A stretch of DNA of 64,000 nt, from NCBI RefSeq assembly GCF_935822925.1, contig NZ_CAKXZS010000010.1, forward strand, positions 66,281 through 130,280. Direction: 5' to 3'. The notes below the pieces were generated by a model, which was not told the origin of the DNA, searched no databases, and saw only the letters and a program-made list of their open reading frames with translations. This document shows, piece after piece, positions 17,903-28,067 of this stretch (positions are counted from its first letter, which is position 1; each line of letters opens with the position of its first letter). Source of the DNA: Mesorhizobium ventifaucium. GTDB lineage: Bacteria; Pseudomonadota; Alphaproteobacteria; Rhizobiales; Rhizobiaceae. Both the position numbers and the translations under genes were made by a program.

Positions 17903-18104
17903 CGCCTTTGTCTCACCAGTTGCGCTCAACCCACGCATCCTTCCCTTGCGTTACCCGCCGCGGGTGTCGCGTTTGGCATATTTTTGTGCGAGTGCGAAGA
18001 GCTAAAAAAGACGTGCAGCTGTGCGGTGTTGACGTTCGTGCAGCAACGCTTAAATTCAATCGATTCAGTCACCCTGAATTTGGGGCCAACTCACTTTCGC
18101 GAAC

Positions 18105-19067
18105 ATGGACCATCAGGCAAAAGGAACCAAAAAAGGCAGAGCCGCGCTCAAGGCCGACGAAGCAAAAGTGGACCTGATCGCCGTTGTCGTCGCCGTAAAC
18201 GACAGTGAACCCTGTCTTCTCACCATCGGGAACGCGGACACCCTTCCGTCCGGACCATATGCGCTAGAGCATCGATCGCTGCAATCCGGTCTGAGGGGTT
18301 GGGTGGAGCAACAGACCGGCCACCCGCTGGGGTACATCGAGCAGCTCTACACCTTCGCCGATCGGGACCGCATAGGGGCCGAGCGCCAGGAACGCGCCAT
18401 CTCAATCAGCTATCTCGCACTCACTCGGAAGGAACAGGCAACGGGCTCCGCTAATTGCGGGTGGCGGAGTTGGTACGAGTATTTCCCCTGGGAGGATCAT
18501 CGCTCCGGCACGCCGGTGGTGCTCGATATTTTACGTCCACGCCTGATTGAGTGGGCTGAGGGCGCCAGCGACGCCACCACGCGACGCGAACGCCGGCAGC
18601 GCGCCGCGATTGCCTTCGGTTTCGACGACCGCAATTGGAACGAGGAACTCACGCTCCAACGCTACGAGTTGCTTTACGAATCTGCCCTGATCGAAGAGGC
18701 TGGTGGCGGGGGGGACATCGCGCCTGCGGCGGTATCTGGCAAGGCAATGATCGCTGACCATCGACGAATCCTGGCGACCGGCATTGCGCGGCTACGTTCA
18801 AAGATCAAGTACCGGCCGGTGGTGTTCGAGCTCATGAGGCCGTCCTTCACACTGCTTCAGCTGCAGCGGACCGTGGAGGCGCTCGCCGGGAGGCTCATCA
18901 ACAAGCCGAACTTCCGAAGACTTGTTGAGCAGCAAGAGCTGGTCGAGGAAACTGGCGAGACCTCCCTCGAGACGGGCGGACGGCCGGCAAAGCTTTATCG
19001 GTTCCGCCATGCCGTCCTCGACGACAGGGCTGTGGCCGGGACAAAATTGCCGCTCGCGCGGGCTTGA
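18105..19067 (+). CDS. nadQ: NAD biosynthesis regulator NadQ (COG4111)
   Basis: A 320-residue protein with an N-terminal NUDIX-like domain (about residues 20-160; the exact NUDIX box is degenerate, so it is probably a ligand sensor) and a C-terminal winged-helix region (about 220-310). This is the architecture of COG4111/NadQ, the alphaproteobacterial repressor of NAD synthesis genes, related to NrtR. Its stop overlaps the first base triplets of the inverted repeat at 19064-19082, and nadA starts 64 bp later on the same strand. Regulation of nadABC in response to NAD status is inference from family and location. Confidence 0.8.
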   Translation: MDHQAKGTKKGRAALKADEAKVDLIAVVVAVNDSEPCLLTIGNADTLPSGPYALEHRSLQSGLRGWVEQQTGHPLGYIEQLYTFADRDRIGAERQERAISISYLALTRKEQATGSANCGWRSWYEYFPWEDHRSGTPVVLDILRPRLIEWAEGASDATTRRERRQRAAIAFGFDDRNWNEELTLQRYELLYESALIEEAGGGGDIAPAAVSGKAMIADHRRILATGIARLRSKIKYRPVVFELMRPSFTLLQLQRTVEALAGRLINKPNFRRLVEQQELVEETGETSLETGGRPAKLYRFRHAVLDDRAVAGTKLPLARA

Positions 19068-19082
19068 CATACTTATAGTCAA
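19064..19082. promoter_or_regulatory. Candidate NadQ operator and nadA promoter
   Basis: TTGAC-N9-GTCAA is a perfect 5+5 inverted repeat. Its left arm is part of TTGACA (19064-19069), a good -35 hexamer, with TAGACA (19085-19090) or CATATT (19089-19094) as possible weak -10. A repressor on this dyad would block the -35 box. The nadA ATG is 50 bp downstream. Confidence 0.6.
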
Positions 19083-19131
19083 GGTAGACATATTCCCCTT
19101 ATTGTCAGATCGAATATAATCGGAGGCGCTG

Positions 19132-20106
19132 ATGACTGGGGCGTTACCTACGGCTGCGTCCCTGTACGAGCGCGTCCGGCGGGTGATCCCGCCAGTCGAA
19201 TGGCCGGCCTTCACCAACGACATTGAGGCCATCCTCGCGCTGAAGCGCGATCGCAATGCGGTCATCCTTGCGCACAACTACCAAACGCCGGAGATCTTCC
19301 ATTGCGTAGCCGACATTGTCGGCGACAGCCTCGCACTGGCGCGCAAGGCGGCTACGGTCGAGGCGCAAATCATCGTGGTTGCCGGCGTGCATTTCATGGC
19401 CGAGACCGCCAAGCTGCTTAATCCGAACAAGACCGTCCTCATCCCGGATCTCAGCGCCGGTTGCTCGCTGGCCGACTCGATCACGGCAGAAGACGTGCGG
19501 CTCATGCGGCAGCGCTATCCGGGGGTCCCGGTCGTCACCTACGTCAACACTTCGGCGGCCGTAAAAGCGGAGTCGGACATCTGCTGCACCTCGGGCAACG
19601 CCAGGGCGGTGGTGGAATCGCTCGGCGTGCCGCGTGTGATTATGGTGCCCGATGAATATCTGGCGATAAACGTGGCGGCGGAGACGGAGGTCGAGATCAT
19701 CGCCTGGAAGGGCCACTGCGAAGTGCATGAGCGCTTCACATCGGCCGACATCCGGGAACTGCGCGATGCGCATCCAGGGGTCATCGTGCTCGCCCATCCG
19801 GAATGCCCGCCAGAGATTGTAGCAGAGGCGGAATTCTCCGGCTCGACTGCGGCCATGTTGGATTATGTCGAGCGGGAGAAACCGCCGCGCGTAGTCCTGC
19901 TAACGGAATGTTCGATGAGCGACAATGTCGCGGTCGCGCATCCCGAGGTCGAGTTCGTCCGCCCCTGCAATCTCTGTCCGCACATGAAGCGCATCACGCT
20001 GGCTAACATTCGCGTCGCACTCGAGGAGAACCGGCATGAGGTTCGGATCGATCCCGGGATTGCAGGGCGCGCGCGCCGCTCGGTCGAGCGTATGCTTTTC
20101 ATATGA
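19132..20106 (+). CDS. nadA: Quinolinate synthase NadA
   Basis: A 324-residue [4Fe-4S] enzyme that condenses iminoaspartate with dihydroxyacetone phosphate to quinolinate. Family signatures: [27 protein letters not shown], and the cluster cysteines in [18 protein letters not shown] and [14 protein letters not shown] lies six bases before the ATG. The stop overlaps nadB (ATGA). First gene of nadABC, behind the NadQ operator. Confidence 0.95.
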   Translation: MTGALPTAASLYERVRRVIPPVEWPAFTNDIEAILALKRDRNAVILAHNYQTPEIFHCVADIVGDSLALARKAATVEAQIIVVAGVHFMAETAKLLNPNKTVLIPDLSAGCSLADSITAEDVRLMRQRYPGVPVVTYVNTSAAVKAESDICCTSGNARAVVESLGVPRVIMVPDEYLAINVAAETEVEIIAWKGHCEVHERFTSADIRELRDAHPGVIVLAHPECPPEIVAEAEFSGSTAAMLDYVEREKPPRVVLLTECSMSDNVAVAHPEVEFVRPCNLCPHMKRITLANIRVALEENRHEVRIDPGIAGRARRSVERMLFI

Positions 20107-21650
20107 GCCTCGACGTTCATGACATCGGCGGGGCGCCGGTCATCATCGGCGCCGGTGTGGCAGGCCTGATGACGGCGCTTCTTCTGGCGCCGGAACCGGT
20201 TGTGCTTCTGTCCAATGCGGGGCTGGGAACCGGAGCCTGCAGCGAGCTCGCCCAAGGCGGTCTTGCGGCAAGTGTCGGCGGCGAGGACAGTCCCGAACTT
20301 CATCTTTGTGACACCCTCGCGGCCGGCGACGGCCTCTGCGACGTGACGACGGTGCGGCGAACGGTCCGAGCTGCACCTGAAGCGATCAGGACTCTAGAGC
20401 GCTTCGGTGTCGCATTCGACCGACGCGCTGACGGCGCGTTGCGGCTCGGGCTTGAGGCGGCGCACTCGCAGCGGCGGATCGTGCATGCGGCGGGCGATGC
20501 CACCGGTCGCGAGCTGGTCCGCGCGCTGATCGCCGCGGCACGGCGCACAGCCTCCATCACTATCCTGGAAAACGTGGAGGCCCGCCGGCTTGTCGTGGAA
20601 GACGGGGCGATTATCGCCGTGGTCGCGGCCAGGTGCACGGGCGCAATCGCCTTGCCAACGCGCCGCGCGGTCCTGGCGACCGGCGGCATCGGCGGCTTGT
20701 TTAGCGATACGACAAACCCGCCTGGCTCATGTGGACAGGGGCTCGCGCTCGCCGCCTGTGCCGGGGCGGAGTTCGCCGACCTGGAATTCGTGCAGTTCCA
20801 CCCGACCGCCCTCGAGGGTCCGCGGCGGCCGATGCCGCTGGTGAGCGAAGCGGTGCGCGGCGAGGGTGCTGTGCTCGTCGACGAGCATGGAGAGCGTTTC
20901 CTCGCTGAAACCCCAGGGGGCGAGCTTGCGCCTCGCGACGTGGTTGCGCGCGCGGTTTGGCACCAGCTCGCTGCCGGACGCCGTGTGTTCCTGGACGCAA
21001 GGCAATGTCTCGGCCTCAGATTTGACAAGCGCTTTCCGGCGATCGCCGATTTGTGTCGCCAGGCCGGCATCGATCCCGCGACCGACCCGATCCCGGTGCG
21101 CCCGGCGGCACATTATCACATGGGCGGTGTTGCTGTAGACGCTGCCGGCCGCAGCTCCATCGAGGGATTGTGGGCATGTGGCGAGGTCGCATGCACCGGT
21201 CTGCACGGCGCGAACCGACTCGCCAGCAACTCGCTTATCGAAGCGGCGGTCACAGCGAGCTGGGTTGCTGAAAGCGTCGCCAACGTATCACACACCCGGC
21301 GACCGCGCGTGTGTTCCGCATTCGTGCCTCGACGGCCAGACGCCTCCGGCATCCGCCCAATCGTCTCCGCCGCGCTCGGCATCATCCGCGATGGCGAGAC
21401 GCTACGCGACGGGGTGGCGACCCTGTTACCGATTGCAGCTCACGACGGCGCTGCCTCCGACCCCGCCTTGGTCGCGCTGATGATCGCCATTGCGGCCCTG
21501 CGGCGCGAAGAGAGCCGCGGATCGCACTGTCGTTCCGATTTCCCCGGACGCGATGCAGATGCGCGCCAGTCACGGCTGACACTGCCCAGCGCAATACAGA
21601 CCGCCGTCGCACTCAGCTGGCGGGCGCCGATGCGGAGCACCCTGACATGA
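20103..21650 (+). CDS. nadB: L-aspartate oxidase NadB
   Basis: A 515-residue flavoprotein that oxidises aspartate to iminoaspartate for NadA. The FAD-binding [16 protein letters not shown] is near residue 15; [29 protein letters not shown] and [13 protein letters not shown] are the classical NadB/succinate dehydrogenase flavoprotein motifs. The C-terminal 100 residues are Arg/Ala-rich and less conserved, as in rhizobial homologues. Coupled by ATGA overlaps to nadA before and nadC after. Confidence 0.94.
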   Translation: MSLDVHDIGGAPVIIGAGVAGLMTALLLAPEPVVLLSNAGLGTGACSELAQGGLAASVGGEDSPELHLCDTLAAGDGLCDVTTVRRTVRAAPEAIRTLERFGVAFDRRADGALRLGLEAAHSQRRIVHAAGDATGRELVRALIAAARRTASITILENVEARRLVVEDGAIIAVVAARCTGAIALPTRRAVLATGGIGGLFSDTTNPPGSCGQGLALAACAGAEFADLEFVQFHPTALEGPRRPMPLVSEAVRGEGAVLVDEHGERFLAETPGGELAPRDVVARAVWHQLAAGRRVFLDARQCLGLRFDKRFPAIADLCRQAGIDPATDPIPVRPAAHYHMGGVAVDAAGRSSIEGLWACGEVACTGLHGANRLASNSLIEAAVTASWVAESVANVSHTRRPRVCSAFVPRRPDASGIRPIVSAALGIIRDGETLRDGVATLLPIAAHDGAASDPALVALMIAIAALRREESRGSHCRSDFPGRDADARQSRLTLPSAIQTAVALSWRAPMRSTLT

Positions 21651-22534
21651 ATTCGTTCTCACCCCTTCCCTCAACCCTGATCGAGCCGATCGTGCGCGGT
21701 GCTCTTCTCGAAGACCTGGGCAGATGCGGTGATCTGACCAGCGACGCCGTGATCCCGCGTGATCGCACGGCCACCTTGGTGCTCAAGTCGCGACAGTCGG
21801 GGATCGTTGCCGGGCTCGATCTGGCCGCCTTCGCCTTCATGCTCGTCGAACCTGCGATCGACATGCAAATCTGGCGAGGTGACGGCAGCGATGTCGCGGC
21901 GGGCGAGACTATCGCCAAGCTGTGCGGACCCGCGCGAGGCCTGCTCACGGCCGAGCGCACGGCGCTCAATTTTCTGTGCCGCCTGAGCGGCATTGCTACT
22001 GCCACGGCGACGATGGTCGAGGCCGTGCGTGGCCACAAGGCGAAAATCGTGTGCACGCGAAAAACGACGCCCGGCCTGCGCGCGTTGGAGAAATACGCCG
22101 TGCGCGTCGGCGGCGGCGCCAATCACCGCTTCGGGCTCGACGACGCCGTGCTGATCAAGGACAACCACATCGCGATTGCCGGCGACATTCGCACGGCAAT
22201 AGAGCGGGCACGCGCCGCCGCAGGCCACATGGTGAAGATCGAGGTCGAGGTCGACACGCTGGAGCAGCTCGATGTAGCGCTCGCGCTGGGAGTCCACGTG
22301 GTGCTGCTCGACAATATGTCGGTTGAGGATCTTGCCCGCGCCGTGGCACTGGTCGGTGGCCGAGCCATCACCGAGGCCTCCGGTCGGGTGACGCCGAAAA
22401 CGGCTCCGTCGATTGCTGCGACGGGGGTCGACCTCATCTCAGTCGGATGGCTGACACACAGCGCCCCTATCCTCGACATCGGCCTGGATATGCCGGCGCA
22501 TCGGCGCGCGCTTGAACTGATGGAGATGGAATGA
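21647..22534 (+). CDS. nadC: Nicotinate-nucleotide pyrophosphorylase NadC
   Basis: A 295-residue quinolinate phosphoribosyltransferase producing nicotinate mononucleotide, the last step of the nadABC branch. Motifs: LEDLGRCGDLTSDAVI, ERTALNFLCRLSGIAT, CTRKTTPGLRALEKYAV, GGGANHRFGLDDAVLIKDNH and VLLDNMS. The ATG at 21647 overlaps the nadB stop; a longer frame from 21311 is the shadow of nadB. Gene is complete and of normal length. Confidence 0.95.
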   Translation: MNSFSPLPSTLIEPIVRGALLEDLGRCGDLTSDAVIPRDRTATLVLKSRQSGIVAGLDLAAFAFMLVEPAIDMQIWRGDGSDVAAGETIAKLCGPARGLLTAERTALNFLCRLSGIATATATMVEAVRGHKAKIVCTRKTTPGLRALEKYAVRVGGGANHRFGLDDAVLIKDNHIAIAGDIRTAIERARAAAGHMVKIEVEVDTLEQLDVALALGVHVVLLDNMSVEDLARAVALVGGRAITEASGRVTPKTAPSIAATGVDLISVGWLTHSAPILDIGLDMPAHRRALELMEME

Positions 22535-22747
22535 AAAGCATTCCCCCCTCCGCTGGACCGCGCCGACGCAGGAGCTGCTCCATGCGAGCCTGTATCTTTG
22601 TGCGGCGCACCCTCCAACTGGTTCAGGCTCATCGGGCTGATCGACGATCGTAGCGAACCCGAGGAGGGTCGACAGACTCCTGCACGCGCTGTCGGACCAG
22701 CGACAAAGCTTTTGACGACGACGATTGGAACGAACTCGGAGTGCGAC

Positions 22748-23728
22748 GTGAAGCAAGCCATGCAATCGATCGAGGGGGCACTATCCCGATGGAACCGCAA
22801 AGAGGCCGAGGCTATCCACGGGATGCCGTTCAACGACCTGCTCTTCCTGGCGCAGACAATCCACCGCCAGAACTTCGATCGCAACCGGGTGCAGCTGTCG
22901 CGGCTGCTCAGCATCAAGACCGGCGGATGCCCGGAGGATTGCGGCTATTGCAGCCAGTCTACACATTACGAAACCGGCCTGAAGGCGTCCAAGCTGATGG
23001 AGGTGGAGCGTGTCATTGCCGAAGCGATGAAGGCGCGGGACGCCGGCGCCACCCGCTATTGCATGGGCGCCGCATGGCGCAGTCCGAAGGAACGCGACAT
23101 GGGCTCCGTGGTCGCCATGATCGAGGGCGTGAAGGCGCTCGGCATGGAGACCTGCATGACGCTCGGAATGCTGGACCTCAGTCAGGCGCAGCGCCTGAAG
23201 GCGGCCGGTCTCGACTACTACAATCACAACATCGACACGTCCGAGCGCTATTACGGCGAGGTTGTTTCAACCAGGACCTTTGCCGACCGGCTGGAAACAC
23301 TTGGGCACGTGCGCGAGGTCGGCATGAAGGTCTGCTGCGGCGGCATTGTCGGGATGGGAGAGGAAAAGGCCGATCGCATCGACATGCTGGTCACACTCGC
23401 GAACCTGCCCGAGCCGCCGGAAAGCGTGCCGATCAACATGCTCATCCCCATCGAAGGCACGCCGCTTGCCGAGGCCGAGCCCATCGATCCGATCGATTTC
23501 GTCCGCACCATTGCGCTCGCCCGCATCATGATGCCGAAGTCCTATGTAAGGCTCTCCGCCGGCAGGACGGCGATGAGCGACGAAACGCAGGCGCTGTGCT
23601 TCTTTGCCGGCGCCAATTCGATCTTTGTCGGCGACATGCTGCTGACGGCGGACAATCCCGGCGAGGACAAGGATAATCGTCTATTTAGACGTCTCGGCAT
23701 TGAGCCGATGCCACGCGAGGCAAGATGA
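22748..23728 (+). CDS. bioB: Biotin synthase BioB
   Basis: A 326-residue radical-SAM enzyme inserting sulfur into dethiobiotin. The SAM cluster is C61-x3-C65-x2-C68 in CPEDCGYC; the second cluster and Arg ligand segment are also present ([22 protein letters not shown]). GTG at 22748 has GGAG six bases upstream and is preferred over ATG 22760, for which that site is too far. The first gene of bioBFDAZ; the 213 bp before it contain no BioR-type TTATNNATAA site that I can see. The stop overlaps bioF. Confidence 0.94.
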   Translation: MKQAMQSIEGALSRWNRKEAEAIHGMPFNDLLFLAQTIHRQNFDRNRVQLSRLLSIKTGGCPEDCGYCSQSTHYETGLKASKLMEVERVIAEAMKARDAGATRYCMGAAWRSPKERDMGSVVAMIEGVKALGMETCMTLGMLDLSQAQRLKAAGLDYYNHNIDTSERYYGEVVSTRTFADRLETLGHVREVGMKVCCGGIVGMGEEKADRIDMLVTLANLPEPPESVPINMLIPIEGTPLAEAEPIDPIDFVRTIALARIMMPKSYVRLSAGRTAMSDETQALCFFAGANSIFVGDMLLTADNPGEDKDNRLFRRLGIEPMPREAR

Positions 23729-24864
23729 ACGAGCCGCCGCTTGCCCGCTATGAAGCAACCCTGCAGGGTCTGGCACGCAAGGGCCGGCTTCGGACACTGG
23801 CGCCGCGCGCCGGGCTCGACTTCTCGTCCAACGATTATCTCGGGCTTGCTGCCTCGAAGAGACTTGGCGATGCAGTCGCGGCGGCGATCGAGGGGGGCAC
23901 CCCGGTCGGCGCTACCGGATCGCGGCTCCTGCGCGGCAACGCGCCGGAGCATGAGGCATTGGAGGCAGATGCGGCGGCGTTCTTCGGGGCCGAACGGGCG
24001 CTGTTCTTCGGCAGCGGCTACATCGCCAACTTCGCCCTGCTGAGCGCCCTGCCGCAGAAGGGCGGCCTGCTGATCCTCGACGAACTCGCGCATGCCAGCA
24101 TGCATGAAGGGGCGCGGGCTGGACGCGCCGAGTTCAGGCCGGCCACGCACAACGACATAGATGCTTTTGAGGACGCGATCAGGCGCTGGCGCGCCGAAGG
24201 TGGCATGGGGCATATCTGGATCGCAGTCGAAAGCCTGTATAGCATGGATGGCGACTGCGCGCCGATGGAGAGCCTGGTCGGGCTTGCCGATCGGTACGAG
24301 GCATTCATAGTGGTCGACGAGGCACATGCCACCGGCGTCTGGGGACCGGACGGCCGGGGGCTGGCCGCCGCTTTCGAGGGCCGCGACAACATTGTCGCGC
24401 TCCACACATGCGGCAAGGCGCTCGGCGCATCCGGCGCACTCGTCACTGGGCCGGGAGTGCTGTGCGACTATATTGTCAACCGCTGCCGGCCCTTTATCTA
24501 CGCCACCGCGCCATCGCCGCTAATGGCGGTGGCGGCGCGCGAAGCGCTCGCAATCCTGGTCGACGAGCCGATGCGCCGCGTTCAGCTGCATGAGTACGTT
24601 GCCTTCGCGGGCCGCCAACTGGCGGAGCGCTGTGGCGTGGCGCGCAGCGGCTCGCAGATCCAGCCACTTGTCATTGGCGACGTCAGCCGCACCATGGTGA
24701 TGGCGGCGGCACTGCAGGCCCGCGGCTTCGACATACGCGGCATTCGCCCGCCGACCGTGCCGGAGGGCACGTCGCGGCTGCGCATTTCGCTGACGCTGAA
24801 TGTCGGCAAGGCTGACATTTCGGCCATGGTCGAGACGCTCGTCGAGGTGTTGGGCACGGCATGA
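23725..24864 (+). CDS. bioF: 8-amino-7-oxononanoate synthase BioF
   Basis: A 379-residue PLP enzyme that condenses pimeloyl thioester with alanine. Motifs: [11 protein letters not shown] at the N-terminus, [28 protein letters not shown] and the lysine region [12 protein letters not shown], which binds PLP. Normal length. The ATGA overlaps on both sides tie it to bioB and bioD. Confidence 0.94.
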   Translation: MNEPPLARYEATLQGLARKGRLRTLAPRAGLDFSSNDYLGLAASKRLGDAVAAAIEGGTPVGATGSRLLRGNAPEHEALEADAAAFFGAERALFFGSGYIANFALLSALPQKGGLLILDELAHASMHEGARAGRAEFRPATHNDIDAFEDAIRRWRAEGGMGHIWIAVESLYSMDGDCAPMESLVGLADRYEAFIVVDEAHATGVWGPDGRGLAAAFEGRDNIVALHTCGKALGASGALVTGPGVLCDYIVNRCRPFIYATAPSPLMAVAAREALAILVDEPMRRVQLHEYVAFAGRQLAERCGVARSGSQIQPLVIGDVSRTMVMAAALQARGFDIRGIRPPTVPEGTSRLRISLTLNVGKADISAMVETLVEVLGTA

Positions 24865-25496
24865 CCACGCGTATCGTCGTCACCGGAACAGACACCGGAA
24901 TAGGGAAGACCGTGTTTTCGGCTGGGCTGGCCGGGCTGCTCAACGGCTTTTACTGGAAGCCGGTGCAATCGGGTCTCGATGAGGAGACCGACAGTGAGGC
25001 GGTTGAACGGCTCGCCGGCCTGCCGTCAGGGCGCGTGCTGCCGGAAGCTCACCGCTTGAAGAGCCCGCTGTCGCCGCATCGTTCAGCCGAAATTGACGGC
25101 GTCTCGATTGAGGCTGCCGATCTTGCATTTCCGGTCCTGCCGACACCGCTCGTCATCGAAGGCGCTGGCGGACTGATGGTGCCGATCAACCGACAGACAA
25201 GATTTATTGACATCTTCGCTGAATGGCGGCTGCCGGTCATTCTGTGCGCCCGCACCGAGCTCGGCACGATCAACCACACTCTGCTGTCGATCGAAGCCCT
25301 GCGGGCTCGCTCCATCCCGCTGATCGGCATCGCCTTCATCGGCGAAGAGGTAGCCGATACGCAAAGGACAATCACCGAATTCGGCGCGGTGCGTCAGCTC
25401 GGCAGGCTGCCACACCTCGTTCCGTTGACGCGCGAAACTCTGCGGAAGGCGATGTTTGCCGGCTTCGACCTCGCCAAGATTGCCGGAGGCGAATGA
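24861..25496 (+). CDS. bioD: Dethiobiotin synthetase BioD
   Basis: A 211-residue ATP-dependent carboxylase closing the ureido ring of dethiobiotin. The P-loop is [10 protein letters not shown] near residue 10; KPVQSGL and [13 protein letters not shown] are the substrate and nucleotide motifs. Coupled to bioF and bioA by ATGA-type overlaps. Confidence 0.94.
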   Translation: MTTRIVVTGTDTGIGKTVFSAGLAGLLNGFYWKPVQSGLDEETDSEAVERLAGLPSGRVLPEAHRLKSPLSPHRSAEIDGVSIEAADLAFPVLPTPLVIEGAGGLMVPINRQTRFIDIFAEWRLPVILCARTELGTINHTLLSIEALRARSIPLIGIAFIGEEVADTQRTITEFGAVRQLGRLPHLVPLTRETLRKAMFAGFDLAKIAGGE

Positions 25497-26761
25497 TGTC
25501 GCGGTCGCCGGTCTGGCATCCATTCACCCAGCACGCGATCGAGCCGGCCATGCCGTCCGTTGTCCGCACGGAAGGGGCTTGGCTAGAGACGAATGACGGA
25601 AGGCATATCCTCGATGCAATCTCTTCCTGGTGGGTGGTCACCCATGGGCACCGCCATTCACGGATCATGGAAGCAATCCGGAATGCGACTGAGATGCTCG
25701 ACCAGGTGATCTTCGCCGGTCTCACCCATCAGCCGGCAGAGCAATTGGCCTCGGCGCTGATCGAAATAGTGCCGGCAGGCCTCGACTGGGTCTTCTATTC
25801 CGACAGTGGATCCACGTCCGTCGAAGTCGCGCTGAAGATGGCGCTCGGCTATTACCGCAACATCGGCGCGCCGCGTTCGCGCATCGTCGTCATGGAACAC
25901 AGCTATCATGGCGACACGATCGGCACGATGAGCGTCGGAGCCCGCGGCGTGTTCAACGCCGCCTACGAACCCCTGCTGTTCGAGGTCGACACCATTCCGT
26001 TTCCGGCCGCAGGGCGCGAGCAGGAAACGCTGGATAGATTCGAGGCTTTCTCTCGCGACCGCCGCGCCGCCGCGCTGATCGTCGAGCCGCTGGTGCTCGG
26101 CGCCGGCGGCATGTTGATGTATCCGGCCTGGGTTCTGGCCGAATTGAAGAAGATCACTGAGGCCTCCGGCACGCTGCTGATCGCCGACGAGGTGATGACC
26201 GGCTGGGGGCGCACCGGAAGCACGTTCGCCTGCGAGCAGGCGCTGATCTCTCCGGACATACTATGCACCTCGAAGGGCTTGAGCGGAGGCGCGATTCCAC
26301 TGGCGGCCACACTCGCGACTGATGCCATCTTCCAGGCCCATTACGCCGAAGATCGGCAGAAGACCTTTTTCCACTCGAGCTCCTACACCGCCAATCCGAT
26401 CGCTTGCGCGGCAGCACTCGCCAATGTCGAGATTTGGCGGGACGAGCCGGTGGCCGAGCGGATTGCGGCCTTGAGCGCCGGGCAGGCCGTCGGGCTTCGA
26501 CGCTTTCGCAACAATGCCAACTTCACAGATTGCCGGGCGACCGGCACGATCGCAGCTCTCGATCTGCGCGCCGGCTCGGCCGGCTATCTGGCCGAGATCG
26601 GGCCAAAGCTGCGCGCTTTCTTCCTCGAACGCGGCCTGCTCGTGCGCCCGCTCGGTAATGTGCTCTATGTTCTGCCGCCCTATTGCATCACCGGAGAGGA
26701 ACTCGACCGGCTCTATGACGCCATCGAGGAGGCCGGCGAACGCTTCGGTCCGAGCGCATGA
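25493..26761 (+). CDS. bioA: Adenosylmethionine-8-amino-7-oxononanoate aminotransferase BioA
   Basis: A 422-residue class III aminotransferase converting KAPA to DAPA with SAM as amino donor. Motifs: VWHPFTQH at the N-terminus, [39 protein letters not shown] and the PLP lysine in [14 protein letters not shown]. Two adjacent ATGs (25493, 25496) are possible; the first overlaps the bioD stop. An open frame extending back to 25223 is a shadow of bioD. Confidence 0.94.
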   Translation: MMSRSPVWHPFTQHAIEPAMPSVVRTEGAWLETNDGRHILDAISSWWVVTHGHRHSRIMEAIRNATEMLDQVIFAGLTHQPAEQLASALIEIVPAGLDWVFYSDSGSTSVEVALKMALGYYRNIGAPRSRIVVMEHSYHGDTIGTMSVGARGVFNAAYEPLLFEVDTIPFPAAGREQETLDRFEAFSRDRRAAALIVEPLVLGAGGMLMYPAWVLAELKKITEASGTLLIADEVMTGWGRTGSTFACEQALISPDILCTSKGLSGGAIPLAATLATDAIFQAHYAEDRQKTFFHSSSYTANPIACAAALANVEIWRDEPVAERIAALSAGQAVGLRRFRNNANFTDCRATGTIAALDLRAGSAGYLAEIGPKLRAFFLERGLLVRPLGNVLYVLPPYCITGEELDRLYDAIEEAGERFGPSA

Positions 26762-27741
26762 GCAGATCGTCGCGCTTTCTCGGGTTTGGCGATCATGCGC
26801 CGGCCCGAAAGGTGGAGAACCAGGAAATCGAGACCCGTCTTGGACTCGAACCCGGCTGGATCGAGCAGCGCACCGGAATTCGCTCGCGCTTCTGGGCAAC
26901 CGACCAGGATACGCTGTCCGGCCTTGCCGCGCACGCCGGCGACATGGCACTGGCGAATTCCGGCCTCGACCGTGGCGACATCGGCCTGCTGTTACTCGCC
27001 ACCTCGACGCCCGATCACCTTCTGCCGCCCAGCGCGCCGCTGGTAGCACATCGCCTGGGCTTAGGCCGCGCCGGTGCGGTTGACCTCACAGGCGCCTGCG
27101 CCGGCTTCATCTATGCCCTGATGTTCGCGGACGGATTCACCCGCATCCATGGCAAAGCGAGCTTGGTCATTGCCGCCAACATCCTCAGCCGCCGCATCAA
27201 TCCGGCCGAGCGCGCAAGCGCGGTGCTGTTTGCCGATGCCGCCGGCGCCGTGGTGATTGCCCCGTGCGAAGAGCCGGATCGGGGCATTCTCGGCGCCGCG
27301 TTGGCTTCGGACGGCTCGCGCTACGGGCTGATCCAGATTCCCGCCGGAGGAAGCAACACACCGTTCCACGGCGGCATGGACCTCGGGCAGACCCGCATAA
27401 CGATCGCCAACGGCCGCGAAGTGTTCGCCAAGGCCGTGGAGATGATGTCTCGCTGCTCGCAGGACGCGCTCTCTGCTGCCCGAATGGGATCGCAAGACAT
27501 CGACCGGTTCGTGCCACACCAGGCCAATGCCCGGATTTTCGATGCGGTCGGGAGGGTTCTCGGAATAGCGGATCAAGCAATCGTCAAGACGATCGCCGAG
27601 TACGGCAACTCTTCCGCCGCGACCATCCCGCTCTCGCTCTCGCTTTCGCATCGGGCGCAGCCGTTTCGGCAGGGCGAAAAGGTTCTCCTTGCGGCGGCGG
27701 GTGCCGGTCTCACCGGAGGCGCCCTCATCATCGGAATTTAG
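26758..27741 (+). CDS. bioZ: BioZ, ketoacyl synthase III-like pimeloyl precursor enzyme
   Basis: A 327-residue KAS III-like condensing enzyme. Catalytic Cys C114 is in DLTGACAGF, the His in [13 protein letters not shown] and the Asn in [12 protein letters not shown]. BioZ was discovered in the Mesorhizobium R7A symbiosis island and, in Agrobacterium, shown to make a pimelate precursor by condensing glutaryl-CoA with malonyl-ACP, bypassing BioC-BioH. Its ATGA overlap with bioA makes it the last gene of bioBFDAZ. Confidence 0.94.
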   Translation: MSRSSRFLGFGDHAPARKVENQEIETRLGLEPGWIEQRTGIRSRFWATDQDTLSGLAAHAGDMALANSGLDRGDIGLLLLATSTPDHLLPPSAPLVAHRLGLGRAGAVDLTGACAGFIYALMFADGFTRIHGKASLVIAANILSRRINPAERASAVLFADAAGAVVIAPCEEPDRGILGAALASDGSRYGLIQIPAGGSNTPFHGGMDLGQTRITIANGREVFAKAVEMMSRCSQDALSAARMGSQDIDRFVPHQANARIFDAVGRVLGIADQAIVKTIAEYGNSSAATIPLSLSLSHRAQPFRQGEKVLLAAAGAGLTGGALIIGI

Positions 27742-28067
27742 CGGTACGACGGCCATGCACAGGATTTGTCTCGAATGACACTAGCAAAACGGGCCCAATG
27801 CGAAAAAATGATCGCCGGCAAGCTGCATGGGTGCTGGTTCGGTGACGCGAGAGCGAAAACCCTGCAGACGATTTTCTCGAGCAGGACGATCGGCAAGGCT
27901 ACCTTGCTGGGCGAGGAGTGGTTGGCGCCAGTCTAGAGAGCGGAGGTATCCAACTCCTCATTGCGATGAAGTCATCCTCGATATGTCGGCCCTTATTGGT
28001 CAACATCGTAACGGCAGTAGTGGCAGCCGTGAATTGAATTACCGGCCCCTCGAAGGCATCAACCGTC
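27742..28067. other. Intergenic region between bioZ and MFS gene
   Basis: These 326 bp hold only the short fragment at 27775-27936 and probably the promoter of the MFS gene. I see no terminator after bioZ and no sigma-54 or nod box motif. Confidence 0.45.
27775..27936 (+). pseudogene. Possible acetyltransferase N-terminal fragment (Mac-like)
   Basis: A 53-codon frame from ATG 27775. Its segment EKMIAGKLHGCWFGDARAKT resembles the N-terminal domain of maltose/NodL-type O-acetyltransferases (pattern EKMxAGxLYDxxDPELxxxRxRAK), but the middle residues differ and no hexapeptide-repeat domain follows. I take it as a decayed scrap at best. It sits between bioZ and the MFS gene. Confidence 0.3.

Noticed and set aside
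18040..18104. Nod-box-like words (CAATCGATTCAG) before nadQ
   Set aside because: Only one half resembles the consensus; ATCCA and GATG blocks are missing.
22535..22747. Search for a BioR site (TTATNNATAA) before bioB
   Set aside because: None found; regulation of bioBFDAZ stays unexplained from sequence.
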